Positions 49,301 through 61,347 of a stretch of DNA of 64,000 bases are shown here, piece by piece; the first letter of the stretch is position 1, and each line of letters begins with the position of its first letter. Both the position numbers and the translations under genes were made by a program. The notes beneath the pieces are model-generated. The model was not told the origin of the DNA and made no database searches. It was given only the letters and a program-made list of their open reading frames with translations. This stretch comes from Oreohelix idahoensis (Eukaryota > Mollusca > Gastropoda > Stylommatophora > Oreohelicidae). The stretch lies in the NCBI GenBank assembly GCA_024509875.1, contig JAMPIV010006383.1:462501-526500 (forward strand). The letters are read 5' to 3'.

Positions 49301-49402
49301 ATTTGAAGTCGTGGGAGACATGATTCCCCAACGCCACCTTGTGCGGCATTTGAAGTCGTGGGAGACATGATTCCCCAACGCCACCTTGTGCGGCATTTGA
49401 AG
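49301..49402. repeat. 47-bp tandem duplication
   Basis: Two identical 47-bp units (49301-49347 and 49348-49394) starting ATTTGAAGTCGTGGGAGACA, plus the first 8 bases of a third. Confidence 0.95.
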
Positions 49403-49828
49403 AAGCTAACAAACTTCATGTATCCAAAAATTAACTGCCAGTTAATATCATCAGAATTTCCCATTTATTCTTTATGGAGCTGGTACTCTTGCGTGGAGCC
49501 TTCATGCGCTCTTGTAGTGATGAATTCTGGAGCAATCAGTGTTACCTGATGAGATAGCTCATTCCCATGCATAGCCTTAGTTTTGTTGTCTCTGGCGACA
49601 TAAATGATGGAATAGTAATACAAGGGTCCTCGATATACGTTGTAGTTATGTTACTTACAAGCACGACTTATAACGAAACGAAGTACGTTGGACATCGATT
49701 TCCCATCGAACTAATGTTCCAGATACGTTCCAGACCAACTATAAAATTCGAAATACTTATTTTCTTGCACACTAAACTGTAATACAGTATAATTTATTGT
49801 AATTGCTAAGTAATAATTAGAAAAAACA

Positions 49829-50160
49829 CTATGAAATTATTAATAAAACATAATTTTTTTTAATTATTCTTCCAATTTCTATTGCTTCTACTCGGCACTT
49901 GAAGTTTCTGCAACTATAGCTGAAAGTTCCTGTGACTAGCTGTTGAGGTTGATGTTCTCTGACTCTTTTCTTGAAGAAGGAGTCTAACTTCATCTGCTTG
50001 CCACCACGAATCTTTGCGTCATAAATCTCACGACAGCCAGGCAAACTGCCACTTATGAGTCCTGTTACCTTAGCAGAATGATCAGGCCGGTGATTGCAAC
50101 TCTAATTCATCAACATGGTTAAAAACACGTCCAAGATTCTGTATTGTTAAGCTATTTTCT
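49829..50160 (-). pseudogene. Tigger-like transposase, C-terminal remnant
   Basis: Reads SGSLPGCREIYDAKIRGGKQ then MKLDSFFKKRV on the minus strand, with an in-frame stop upstream. Only the C-terminal end is left; no DDE residues are visible here. Confidence 0.5.
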
Positions 50161-50212
50161 TCTTTATGTGAAATAAAAGTCATGGGCCTGTATATATTTT
50201 TACATTTTATAT

Positions 50213-50486
50213 ACTTACGTACTTAGTCGTTCACCTTCTACCGTGAGGTGTAGAGATTTGGAAGATAGAGCGCCAGATTATCCTATCGGCTGTCTTCCTC
50301 CTGGCCTGGTTCGATTCTAGTCCTCGGTTCTTCAAAGATTGTCTAATGTTGTCCTTCCAGAGGACTCTGGGTCGTCCTGGGGGTCTCGATCCCTGGTTCT
50401 TAGTTTCCCATGCTTGTCGTGGTAGCCGATCTTCTCCCATTCTGCAAACATGGCCAAACCATCTTAGTTGGGACTGCTCTACTTGG
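50213..50486 (-). mobile_element. LINE family B, 3'-end insertion nested in the pogo element
   Basis: 274 bp flanked by an exact 12-bp duplication TACATTTTATAT (50201-50212 and 50487-50498). It encodes on the minus strand VEQSQLRWFGHVCRMGEDR, GRPRVLWKDNIRQSL and ADRIIWRS, as in the larger copy at 57940-59213, with a degraded TAAG-type tail. It is younger than the pogo element that contains it. Confidence 0.92.
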
Positions 50487-51284
50487 TACATTTTATATTT
50501 AGTATGTAATTATGAATTTAGATACAGAAGGAGAAAGAGAATATTCGAGATAAATATATATATATATATACGCTCCTGTTTAAACGACGTTAAGTTCAGA
50601 TATATACAATGTATATCGAGTTTACCGTCCCTAATTAATCAACGACGTGTATGCGAAACGAGGTATATCGGCGCGACGTATATCGAGGACCATATGTACT
50701 GTTCTTTCTTTTTCTCGCCATAGATTCCCCCCATTTTTCCGATAAATACACGAATTAATGTGCGAATAACTAAGCGTGTTCAATGATTACATTAAAATTC
50801 ACCTTCTGTAAATTTCATGCCTCTCCAAGCCTCCATGAAACGTAAACACGTCCATTAGATAATGTTGGAACTTCTGTAACGCAATGTAGCGGTCGATCTT
50901 CATTTTCTTCATTATATATTCCTTGTATTGTAAATTAAACATTTCAAGACCATAGCATTATCGGCTATGTTTGATGATATTTTAAGGGGTAATAGAATTA
51001 TGTTGACAGTGTACTTCACGCACTGTTAGCTGTGCCATATGGGCTTTTGTCCTTGTTTACTATAGATAATTTTTACCGGTAAGAACGTTTTTTTATCAAT
51101 GAGCTGTTTCAGCTTGACTATTAGCAAAGTATGTCTTGTATGTACAACTCTCATGGGCAAATGTGAAAGTAACTTATAAAATGTTTTTAAGTATGTTTGT
51201 TTTTTTCCTCGGTGGCGTAAACGGGAAAACAAAAATACTTCGTCTATACTAAAAGGGTAAAGGCAGCTCAATAGCCGAAAAGGC

Positions 51285-51530
51285 AGAAAAGGAGTGAATT
51301 AATCGAGACTTCATCATACTATGTCCAGCCTTATAATGTGGGGGTGACCAGTCCCATTCATCGCTGCCTTTGCTTTTCCTAACTGAAGAGTAGAGTCAGG
51401 TACCAATTTACAACTAGGTAAATTGGAGGTGATGCTACCAGATTTCATTCCCGAAACCCGGTATCTATGTCGCGATAGGATTACGCTCTACTCTAGCCTC
51501 TTAGCCAATCGTGGACTCTCGTCGACACTA
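51285..51530 (-). mobile_element. tRNA-derived SINE (family T1), copy 2
   Basis: On the minus strand: A-box-like ATTGGCTAAGAGG, B-box-like CCGGGTTTCGGGAATG, then GGGACTGGTCACCCCCACAT and AGGCTGGACATAGTATG, matching the copy at 10690-10935. Confidence 0.7.
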
Positions 51531-51834
51531 GGACAATGGAAATTCCAACGTTACGGCCCCAATGCCTTACTCTGGGCCAACCGAATGAAAACTGAAGAGA
51601 AAGATAATAAAAACAAACTTAAATACATACACATAAATAAAAATGATACCCCCCAACAATGGTAACATCCAATGTCGCGGTCACTAGTTCCAGTCTGGAC
51701 AAGACGACTCATTCTAAAGGATCCGGGGAAGGACTAGCGCATGGATACAGTTTAAAAGTAAAAACAGAACAAACAAAACAAAGAACGGAAAGGAAAGGAA
51801 AAACACGTTTTATGCTTTACACTTTGGTTTTAAA

Positions 51835-51900
51835 ACGAGCAGCTAGGCGGGGTTGTCGCACGGAAAGTCCTGGGTTCGAGTCCTGGGTAAGCCACTCACA
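51835..51900 (+). mobile_element. tRNA-like SINE head, unclassified
   Basis: AGCTAGGCGGGGTTGTCG (A-box-like) followed by GGGTTCGAGTCC (B-box). No complete tRNA fold is apparent to me, so a SINE head is more likely than a tRNA gene. Confidence 0.4.
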
Positions 51901-52330
51901 TCGGTTGTTTTTCTGTTGTCTAGTTTTCTACTTCTTTATTTCTTACGAGTGCCTGAAAACACGTGACCTTTATGTTTGTCTAATATTTATTTACTGTGAT
52001 CCTGTTCACAATTGTGTGTACGTCACACAAGTTCTGTGAACTTGTTCACAATTTTGTGTAAAACGTCATCAATTTCTATGATTGTTTTACAGCCATTGTT
52101 TTGTAAGGGGAAAAAAAACTATGACTTTTTCGGCTTTTAAACATTTTTGTATGGTGTGTCAGGGACAGGTCACTCCAGGTTCCTTCAAATTTTGATATTT
52201 ATAATGTACCAAAAAATTGGGCCATATGCAAAATTTCAGCTTCCTAGATCACTTAAAACCTAATTAACCTAGGGTTCAAAGATTGGAAACATCCAAACAA
52301 CACTCATACCAAATTATATAAAAGTGTTTT
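51901..52330. other. Unassigned AT-rich DNA
   Basis: Short direct repeats of TTGTTCACAATT-TGTGTA near 52004-52060; otherwise nothing recognised. Confidence 0.4.
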
Positions 52331-52431
52331 TAAAAAGAGACGAAACAAAAGTCTACAAAACGGACCGGCTAAGGGGAAGAGGCGAGCTAAACAAAATAGT
52401 AATAGGAATCAAGAAATAAATAATACATGCA

Positions 52432-54505
52432 GTATCCAACAAATACCAAGTGCTCCAACAGCTGGAAGATGAAACAGATACGGAAGACCACTGGCTAACA
52501 AGTAAAAAATATATGGAACGAGACATGTGAAAAGTACTGAGAAAAAGAGAACATCAGCACAAAGCATGGATAACAACAGAAACCATTAGCAAGATAGAAG
52601 ACAGGAAAAACAAGAAAGCAGATTTAAACAGAAGCAAAACCAGAAGCTCCAAAGCCAAGGTTCATGAAGTGTACATAGAAGCAATCAAAGAAGTAAGAAG
52701 AAACATCAAAAGAGGCAAGAGGAAGTATATTGAAAAGTTGGCAAGGGAAGCAGAGGAAGCTGCAGCCAAAGGAAATATGAGGGACTTGTACAACAACACA
52801 AAGAAGCCAACAGGGAAATATAAGCAAGCAAATGGCCTCATAAAAGATAAGAATGGAAAATTGCTTAGTAATATACAAGAACAAATGAAGAGATGGACAG
52901 AACATTTTGAGGAACTTCTCAATAGACCAGCTCCAACTAATCCCCCAGATATCCAGCTAGCAGAAGAGGAGCTACTAATCAACTGTGAACTACCAAGTAG
53001 AGAAGAAATAAAGAAAGCCATAAAGCTTCTGAAAGATGGAAAAGCGGCTGGTCCAGATGGAATTCCAGCATAGGCCATCAAAACAGATATTGATTCCTCT
53101 ACAAAGATATTTTACAAACTACTTGGCAAAGTCTAGGAGAGAGGAAATATCAGCAGAATGGAAGGAAGGTTACTTGGTCAAGTTGCCTAAGAAGGGAAAT
53201 TTACAAGAGTGCACAAATTATATAGGAATAATGTTACTATCAGTGCCAGGAAAAGTATTAAACAGAATCATCCTTGAGAGATTAAAAGAGTCCATAGACA
53301 AACAACTGAGAGATGAACAAGCAGGTTTTCGACAAAACAGATTCTGTACAGACCAGATAGCCACATTGAGAATAACAGTTGAACAAAGTCTGGAATGGAA
53401 TTCACCGCTATACATCGGATTCGTGGACTATGAAAAGGGATTTGATATTCTAGACAAAGAATCACTTTGGAAATTGATCAGGCATTATGGAGTCCCCATG
53501 AAGATCATTAACTTAATAAGGAAGACCAATGAAGACATGACATGCAGAGTTTTTCATGAAGGACAACTTACAGAACCGTTTAGGATTAGAACGCGACTGA
53601 GACAGGGATGCCTTTTGTGTCCATTTCTTTTCTTACTAGCAATAGATTGGGTTAGGAAAACATCGACATCACACAACATAAATGGAATCCAGTGGAATCT
53701 GACTAAACAGTCCGATGATCTGGATTTTGCAGATGAATTGGCTCTTCTGTCCCATAACCATAATCAGATGCAAGAGAAAATGAAAATTCTCCATGAGAGG
53801 TCACAACAAGTGGGCCTGAAAATGCGCAGGGAAAAGACAAAGATTATGGAAATAAATGCAAAAATTATAACAACGTTGAACTTGAAGATACACCACTAAA
53901 GGATGTAGAGTCGTACACATATCTTGGCAGTAAAATAGACAAAAGTTGGAGGGACAGACAATGATATCAAAATAAAAATACAAAAAGCAAGAGGAGCTTT
54001 CATTGCATTGGGAAACATGGAGAACAAAAGAAATCAAGTCCAACACAAAAATAAGAATCGTCAACTCAACAGTCAAGTCAGTCCTATTGTCTCAGAGCAA
54101 CAAAAATAACAACCAAAAAGCTACAGACTTTTATAAACGGGTGCTTGCGTAGAATAGAAGGACTGAAATGGTATGACAAAGTCACAAATGTGGAATTGAT
54201 GACAAGAACCAGACAAGTGCCAGTGGAACAAGAGTTGAGAAGAAGATGCTGGCGATGGATAGGACACACATTGAGTAAACCTGCTGATAGTATTACAAGG
54301 CAGTCCTTGTTCTGGAATCCACAATTAAAGAGAGGCAGAAGTAGACCAAAAAAAACACATGGAGAAGAGAACTGGAAACAGAGGTGAAAATGATGAGGAA
54401 AACATGGAAAGAACTTGAGCGGATGGCACAGGACAGGAAGACTTGGCATGTGTTTGCTGAAGGCCTATGCTCCTTGGGGAGCTAAAGGGTATTGATTGAT
54501 TGACA
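52432..54505 (+). pseudogene. LINE family A, second copy, 5'-truncated and degraded
   Basis: Starts where LINE A has AGTATCCAACAAATACCAAG (compare 29866) and runs to the same 3' end (GGCCTATGCTCCTTGGGGAG), with the tail ATTGATTGATTGAC. The endonuclease is missing. The RT is in at least four pieces: 52669-53073 (linker and GPDGIPA, ending in TAG), 53160-53899 (YRG-like, FVDYEKGFDI, LDFADELALL; FADD has become FADE), then frameshifts to 54145-54387 (RWIGHTL). It spans the position of the poly-C insert of copy 1 and shows the ancestral sequence there (RPAPTNPPDIQLAEEELL). Confidence 0.92.
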
Positions 54506-55110
54506 GAAGGTCGCCTCTGCCAAAGGATGGTTGAGTGTTTGGTCCATCCGGCTGACATTTTTTTTTTTAATTATTTAAATACATTTTTGCCTCGTTTTGG
54601 CGAGGCGTGTCCCGTTCAAGCTCCCAAGGAAAAAAAAAAAAGAATAAATTAAAAACATGTCTTGAAGATGCCTGTTAAGAAATTGCTACAGCCTTATAAC
54701 AATAACACTGTTTTTTTACAGGACAGCTTAACTGTTCTAATTTTTTGTGTGTGAAACTATTTGTTTTGGTACCTCCAGGCAGATTTAAGACCCGCAAATG
54801 CACGTTTCACCTGGCATGTCTAGCGTTAATGTCATTCTCTCTCCCCCTTTTTTAGTTTGAAATTCACCCTACGTTTACATCAATATATTGACACCATTCA
54901 TGTTTTTCGCTTCTAAAGTGAACGAGTACATCCGAAGTTGCATTAAACCTTATCGTTTTTATCTTCTGTGTTTACTTGCCAGATTGTAGTTCCGACATGT
55001 GTTTATAAACTAGCCACTGATGGTTACATGCAGACATTGCGGGCAAACGTTACAGAACATATGCAGGCTTTCAACATACATACACTCACATATACACACA
55101 AACATATATA
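54506..55110. other. Unassigned AT-rich DNA
   Basis: Homopolymer T and A runs near 54557 and 54630; no gene seen. Confidence 0.4.
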
Positions 55111-55222
55111 AATGTTAAGGCAAAGATACTGGGTTCGAAGCAGTCTACCCCGCTGTAAAAGGGTATGTGACACGTCTCTTGAGTTAGGGAAGGGAAAGGC
55201 AGCGGGAAGAGAACTGATCACC

Positions 55223-56446
55223 AGAGGCGTCACTAGGGTTGTTATCACCCAGTGCAGTAACTCATGGTGTCACCCCCATGGACCTCCTCCCGTACCAGAC
55301 CATACAGAATCCTTAGTAATGTTTTTTGTACTAATGTTACTCGTAAATGCATTTGGAAATATACACTCAAAAAGGAAATAATACCCCCCAAAAAAATAAA
55401 CAGGAACAAATACACAAGCATTTCAGCACTTAGTGAATATCTCGACTAAATCATAACTTTCCTTTCCTGGCCTTCAAAGCTGCGAACGTGTGAATCACTT
55501 CATCGAAATTAATGCCTTTCGCCAACTCACTTTCAATTGATAATATCGCAAGATCGGAATGCCTTGACTGTCCCATGCTAGATCGCAAATAGTTCATGCG
55601 CATTAGAAGGTTCTTCTTCTTCGTACACTCTCAGACGTCCACTTGAATGTTCTCAAAGAAAGCAGTCGTCAGTTTGAGGCTATTTGAATCCCCGTAAAGC
55701 TTTTCCACGAAAGGAGCTGGCGTCGGCCATATGCACTTTCTCTGTACCACATATAAGGGGCAACTTTGAAGCAGATGTTCAGCAGTCATTTTATCAGTGC
55801 CACAGTTACACTGATCGGCAGTTCCTATCTTGAGCTTGTTGAATAGATGGTATCTCAATCTGTTGTGGCCAGTGCGTAGTCTGAAGATTACCACTTGTTC
55901 TCTTCTGTGGAGCTGGTAGTAAGCATCATTCTGTGTGTGCTCTGGATGTTCTACATTCCATTTGTTTCTGTATCTGATTCTGATAAAACTCTTTGCCTCC
56001 TCAAAAGTTATGCTTGCATCAGGCTGAGGTAGATGTGAACCTTCTTTTGCCATTCTGTCAGCCTCTTCATTGCCGGTGATGTTACAATGAGATGGGATCC
56101 ATTGGATCACAACACTTTTGAATCGTTGACAAAGTTTGTGGAGCACTACTCTGAGATCATCCAGGTCTGTATTATTTTGGCTTTTCAACGTTCAAAAAGT
56201 AAACTAGCATAGAGTTTTAGCCTTGTAGGTATATTGATACAGCACATGTAAGCTGGGCTTACGAAAAATGTTTTTGTGGTTATAACTAACTACGGGGATA
56301 TTTTTATAAAAAATAATAAACTTCTGCTGAAGCACTGCACAACAATTTTATAGACAGTCATTTTGGTGTCACCCCGTCAGCTGAGGAGTTCTGATGGTGT
56401 CACCCGGGTGCGGTCCACACCCCCGCACCCCCCTAATGACGTCTCT
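55223..56446. mobile_element. TIR transposon (10-bp target duplication), non-autonomous, carrying a LINE fragment
   Basis: 1224 bp with terminal inverted repeats matching 14 of 16 (AGAGGCGTCACTAGGG left; AGAGACGTCATTAGGG complementary right), flanked by an exact 10-bp duplication ACTGATCACC (55213-55222 and 56447-56456). A 10-bp duplication is compatible with Mutator-like elements, but the superfamily is not proven. Without the LINE fragment at about 55606-56190 it would be about 640 bp and non-coding. Confidence 0.82.
55606..56190 (-). pseudogene. LINE family D, RNase H domain and C-terminus
   Basis: On the minus strand a 185-codon frame (56188-55631) carries VVIQWIPSHCNITGNEEADR (RNase H core), FRLRTGHNRLRYHLFN, CNCG and EHLLQSCP. 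It ends with a stop followed by GTGTACGAAGAAGAAGAA, an apparent (GAA)n tail. It is 5'-truncated inside RNase H (the first catalytic Asp region is missing). Relative of 21130-24620. It is nested in the TIR element. Confidence 0.85.
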
Positions 56447-56510
56447 ACTGATCACCCCCACCTCTCGAAGCTGGAACTAGTATAGTGAAGTCTCGAACAC
56501 TTCACCCGAT

Positions 56511-57900
56511 ACGGCTATGGGACTACTTATATATATATATATAACAGGGCAATCATACTAACGTATTTATAGCCAATAAACGAAAAGTAAGAAATAAATG
56601 AAGAATAAGACTTAATTCTCCCTCAGACATATCATTGTCGTGAAACATTCTAAATCCACATATATAAATTAAAAAGTAAAGGTAAAGCCTAACACATAAA
56701 TTCAATAAAAGGAAAAGAAGAATGGTAAAGAACAGTGCTGTCACAATGACTGTACTCGAGATCCCCCTTTTTCTGCTTCGTCTGCATATTCTCAAGCTTT
56801 CACGTTTACTAGTAAAGCCTACAGCAGCACACACGCGTTTCAACAAAACAATAAAACGTGTACTGTATTTCTTAGAAAACCTTGAGATACGCAAGTTGCT
56901 TAATGACCTAAATTAATACTAGCATTGATTTCATTTTATACACTGCCTAATGAAAAGACAGATGGACTTAGGATATATAGAGAGAGAGGGCTGAACGGAG
57001 GAACGTATGCAACACTAACACGCGTCTCGCGATATAAAATTAATGCCACCCCCAAGCGTAAGGCATGAAGCACTAACTTTTTTTCAAATGGACAGTGATA
57101 AAAAACACTACCAATACGAGGGTTAGGTTTAAAAACCTGTTTAATGCTTATTAGTAAACATGACATTATACTGTTTTATGTCTGAAAGCCTGACAGTATC
57201 GAGACACCACATCGTATCGAAGTGAACGGGAGGTAGAAGAAAATGCATATTTTGAACGCAGCCACTTAGCTCCATTAAATTTATATATTTGGGTTCCTTA
57301 GGACTTGCTGACAAAGAATATGTTAAGTGCTACGCAAATAGTCTAGGAATTAACAAATTATAGCCAAAAGAAAATAGTGAGGATGTCTGACAGCACCAAA
57401 TCATAATCGCACAGTGGCATGTTTTGAAACCACCATTTTACGGGAAATAGGCCACCATGTTAAATCCGATTTGATTGGCGGGAATGATATGTAAAGCTAA
57501 ACATGATTAGTCGGATTGCAAATACTATTTTTGGTTGTTAGGGGAAACGTAGGAAGGGTAAATTTTTTCAAAAGCTTTGTAAACATGGCCCTATTGGCTA
57601 GACCAGTTGATATAGTTAATTATGAGCGTCTGTTCAGTGCCACATTTTAAAATAAACTTACTAAGAAACAGTGCGTTGAGATCCAGCTCATATTTCTCTA
57701 AATAAAAGCCTGGGACAGAGGCAGATCGGAATTTGTGCCATAATTCATCGCCAGTCAACGTATTTGTTTATTATTTCCATGAATTGTGGTAAGATTGACA
57801 TATTTGATATCTTTTTGATGAAAATTGAATGTGAATTGATAATTTATGTCTGTATATGTGTGTGGTTCAGTAGCAAACATGAGGCAAAGCCTAGATAGTG
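56511..57900. other. Unassigned; short (TA)n near 56528-56542
   Basis: No gene, tandem array or terminus recognised in this AT-rich stretch. Confidence 0.4.
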
Positions 57901-57939
57901 CTCCAACCTGAACAAAACTTGTCGGAGAGAAGTATAAAT

Positions 57940-59213
57940 CTAGAATCCTAGAGCAGAGACTCCGACGCCTACCTGAGCCACAATTGGATGAGGTCCAGTG
58001 CGGATTCCGAGCAAACCGAAGTACTCAAGACCTAATCCTCACACTCAGACAGCTGAGTGAAAAGGGGATTGAGTATAAGAGTGAGATGCATCTTTGTTTC
58101 ATAGATCTGGAAAAGGCGTTTGACAGGGTCCCCTGGAGCAAACTTTGGGACTGTTTGGCAAGGAAGAATATTCCAGCACCTCTGATTCATGCTATACAGA
58201 GCTTCTACAAGTCTTGCAGAAATTATGTGAGGACAGCAAACCATAAGTCGGAAGAGTTCAGGACCACCACTGGTGTAAGACAAGGTGATATCATATCACC
58301 TTACCTCTTCATACTCCTTATGGACGATGTCATCAAGGCATGTAAGGAGAGAACAAGAAAGTATTCAGTGGGGTACTGGAAGATGAGACAGGTCTATATT
58401 TCGGAGCTGGCATTTGCTGATGATGTCGCCCTGATTGCTAAATCAGGGCACATCTCCAATCCAACCTGCAAGTCTGGAAGGAAGAGCTGGAGAAGAGAGG
58501 GATGGTCATAAGCAGCTCTAAAACAAAATCCATGGTGATATCACGAGAAGAAAGAAAACATCAGATTAAGCTGGGAGAGCAGGTCCTGGAGCAGGTCGAC
58601 CACTTTAAATACCTGGGAGCTATTATAGACCGAAAGGGAGGCATCAAAGAAGAGTTGGCCACTCGAAAAGCAGCAGCTGGGAGACTTTTTCAGGCCATAA
58701 ATCGAGGATTCCTCAGCAAGAGAGAGGTTGGTAAGAAAACGAAGATGGCTGTATACCGCTCCACCTATGTCCCAGTCTTGACATACGGATGCGAGTCATG
58801 GGCAATGACTACAACCCATAAAAGCCAGATCCAAACCTCAGAAATGAGGTATCTGAGGAAGGTGGTTGAAGTAACAAGAAGAGACAGGGTACGCAACCAG
58901 ACGATACGTCAAGGCCTTAAATCCTACCCCCTGCAGACCCAAGTAGAACAGTCCCAATTAAGATGGTTTGGTCATGTCTGCAGAATGGGAGAAGATCGGA
59001 TACCACGACAAGCATGGGAAACAAAGAGCCAAGGATCCAGACCCCGAGGACGACCCAGAGTCCGCTGGGAGGACAACATTAGACAATCTTTGAAGGATCG
59101 AGGACTAGAATGGAACCAGGCCAGGAGGAAGACAGCCGATAGGATAGTCTGGCGCTCTCTCTTCCAAACCTCTACACCTCACGGTAGAAGGGGAACGACT
59201 AAGTAAGTAAGTA
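57940..59213 (+). mobile_element. LINE family B, 5'-truncated copy with (TAAG)n tail
   Basis: 1274 bp flanked by an exact 14-bp duplication AGAGAAGTATAAAT (57926-57939 and 59214-59227). It covers the RT domain from before the FIDLEKAFD motif to the C-terminus, then stop and AAGTAAGTAAGTAAG. The 165-bp and 274-bp copies elsewhere share this 3' end. Confidence 0.95.
57960..59203 (+). pseudogene. LINE B reverse transcriptase (one frameshift)
   Basis: The first frame reads VQCGFRANRSTQDLILTLRQ, CFIDLEKAFDRVPW (catalytic Asp), TTTGVRQGDIISPYLFILLM and LAFADDVALIAKSG (FADD). A frameshift near 58450-58470 moves the rest to another frame, open from there through VDHFKYLGAIIDRKGGI, TYGCESWAM, RWFGHVCRMGEDRIPRQA and GRPRVRWEDN to TAAG at 59203. 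The endonuclease and RT N-terminus are missing by 5' truncation. Apart from this one frameshift it is well preserved. Confidence 0.92.
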
Positions 59214-59227
59214 AGAGAAGTATAAAT

Positions 59228-60650
59228 GCATGAGATCACCAAATGGTACACTGACACCTATCTTATTGACTAGAAGGAACTAATGCTGGAATTGCAGAGG
59301 CGTAGTAACCATTAAGGAGAAGAGTACTGGTGTAAATTGTTTCAGATGAAGCTAGCAGTTGGCCTACCGCTCTGAAATCAGTGTTTGTTATGTATTGTGT
59401 TCAGTGTGGAAATAGATTATAAATTAGTTCTGAAGTAGGAGGTACAACCTTCTTGTTTCAGGGACCGTGGTCCTAACTTATTGAAGCAGCATCTGGTCTG
59501 AGTTTTGCTGAATCCAGGGGCTGATAGCATACCCCTTGGTCCAGATAGCGACCAGTGAGGTGTCTCAAGAACACGGTGAAGCAAGCGAGCAGAGGAGTCT
59601 GTTTCCTGCCGCCCTCACAGAAGATAAGATTCTGTGGCCAGAGCAGCTCAATTTTATGTGCCCCCTCTAAAATTGACAATATTTTAAATAAAGAGGGACA
59701 ATAAATTGTTTCAAATGACAGGAACTGTGAACTTTTCCCAATACTATTTCCACCATAAGCAAACACTTGAAGTCATGATGACAAACAACAACCTAGCTTG
59801 AAAAAGCCAGTATTACATCATAGTACCACTTCACAACTTACACACATAGGATAATAATAATACAATATGTCAATACAAAGATCATAACTATAAATTGTGT
59901 ACATACAACTTGTAATTACATTTGATTGTGATTCCTGGTTCACTGTGTAGTTGAATCAGGATATCTATTATTGAAAGGAATTAATACATTTATTTTTAAA
60001 CTTTAATACTTGACTCATTTAAGATAGTCTTATAGAGTGTTATATGTGTGTGAGTGTCACAGCGTTGTAAAGTGTTGTGGAATAAATTAAATTGTTTATC
60101 TGTCTGTTGTTGTTGTGACTTACACTTCATCATTTTCATAACCATAGACATTCAACGTAGTCATCACAATATTCCAGAATAATTCTGACTGAGGTATAAA
60201 TGTGGTAGCAAGTAAGGTCATCTGTAATACACCACACTTATTAGATACAGATACCTTCAAAGCTGATCTCAGTCAGTACACCAAGTCCCCTATAAATATT
60301 TATATCATCCCACTTTACCACAATGATAAAGGGTAAGTAATATGTGATATGGCAACCTCATCATGTATATACAACAAATTGTTACAGAAACCACCATTGG
60401 AAGAGCCTGTGCTTTGGTTTAGGCTTCCTGTGGGGGGCGGCATCCACAATGGTGGCTTCATTAGGTGTGGAAAAGGATATAATGATTATGATATCAAGAA
60501 TACTATTACACACTGTACATGCACAGACATATAGCACATGTTCTCACACACTCGTGCTTTGTCTGACAACACATACTACATTTAGACACAACGCTGCACC
60601 ACGTATACACTCACTGCACATAACCTGCACGTCCTTTAACATACACATTT
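59228..60650. other. Unassigned intergenic DNA
   Basis: AT-rich; no domain-bearing frames or clear repeats. Confidence 0.4.
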
Positions 60651-60664
60651 AGATTGGTTTAGAG

Positions 60665-61347
60665 CAGTCGTTCCCAAACGGTGTGCCGTGCCATACTGGT
60701 GTGACGAGAGAGAATGGCAGATGAGGCTGGAAGATTCAAAGACAACCAAGGATTTTGAGAGATTTCTTTTTAAAAAGTCATATGTCAAAATTAAATAATT
60801 AGGTCATTTTGTTATTTATTTAATTTATTTTGTTATGTGCGATATAATATGGGGAATGTATGTATAGAAACCCATAGAATTTTCCAGAATTTTTCATATT
60901 TTATTCAGTAATATAATTTATTTTATATGAAATAGCTACAGTCCTCTACGATATATTGTCGTGATCAGGGATTTTCAGCTCTGACAAATAGCAAAGACCA
61001 GAAAAGAGAAAGGCTTCTTTGTGTTGATGAGGAGATGAGAATTTGTTTGTCTCAAATAAAACCTACTATAAATGACATTACCCTACAAAAAACAAGCTCA
61101 CACCTCTCATTGCATTTGTATATTTTGTGAATGAATCACGTTTTCATATAGCTGTAACGTTTTATACTTTCAGGATGTCTCAAGATCATTTTATAAAGTA
61201 GTTGTGTTCTATGTTATGAATAAAGCACTGCTAGGAGTTCACTTTTTTTTTCATTGTATTTCTCATCTATTAAAAAAATTCAGTATGGCGCGAGCAAATT
61301 TTCATTCTGTAAGTGTAGCCCACAGAAAATAAGTTTGAGAGTCACTG
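60665..61347 (+). mobile_element. hAT transposon remnant
   Basis: 683 bp. The left end CAGTCGTTCCCAAACGGTGT and the right end complementary to CAGTGACTCTCAAACTT are imperfect hAT-type inverted ends. Flanking 8-mers GTTTAGAG (60657-60664) and GTTCAGAC (61348-61355) match at 6 of 8, as expected for a decayed 8-bp hAT target duplication. It encodes a transposase remnant. Confidence 0.75.
60972..61108 (+). pseudogene. hAT transposase C-terminal remnant
   Basis: A short frame reads FSALTNSKDQKRERLLCVD then EEMRICLSQIKPTIND, resembling the C-terminal region of ZBED5-type hAT transposases (VDEELRVCLS-I pattern). The rest of the protein is deleted. Confidence 0.65.

Larger units (their letters stand above)
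49621..50696 (-). mobile_element. pogo/Tigger-like DNA transposon remnant
   Basis: Inverted ends share GGTCCTCGATATACGT: left CAAGGGTCCTCGATATACG at 49621, right complementary to CATATGGTCCTCGATATACG ending at 50696. Each is flanked by TA (49619-49620, 50697-50698). Ends reading CA...CCTCG and a TA target fit Tigger/pogo. A minus-strand frame (about 50160-49830) keeps the end of a transposase, with KQMKLDSFFKK, like the QTTLDSFF-type terminus of Tigger proteins. A LINE B fragment is nested at 50213-50486. Confidence 0.72.
55112..56510 (+). mobile_element. tRNA-derived SINE (family T1), copy 3, interrupted
   Basis: Left part 55112-55222 has the B-box GGGTTCGAAGC and the body up to GAACTGATCACC. 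The right part resumes at 56457 with CCCACCTCTCGAAGCTGGAA and CTAGTATAGTGAAGTCTCG. The interruption is the TIR element at 55223-56446. Confidence 0.8.
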
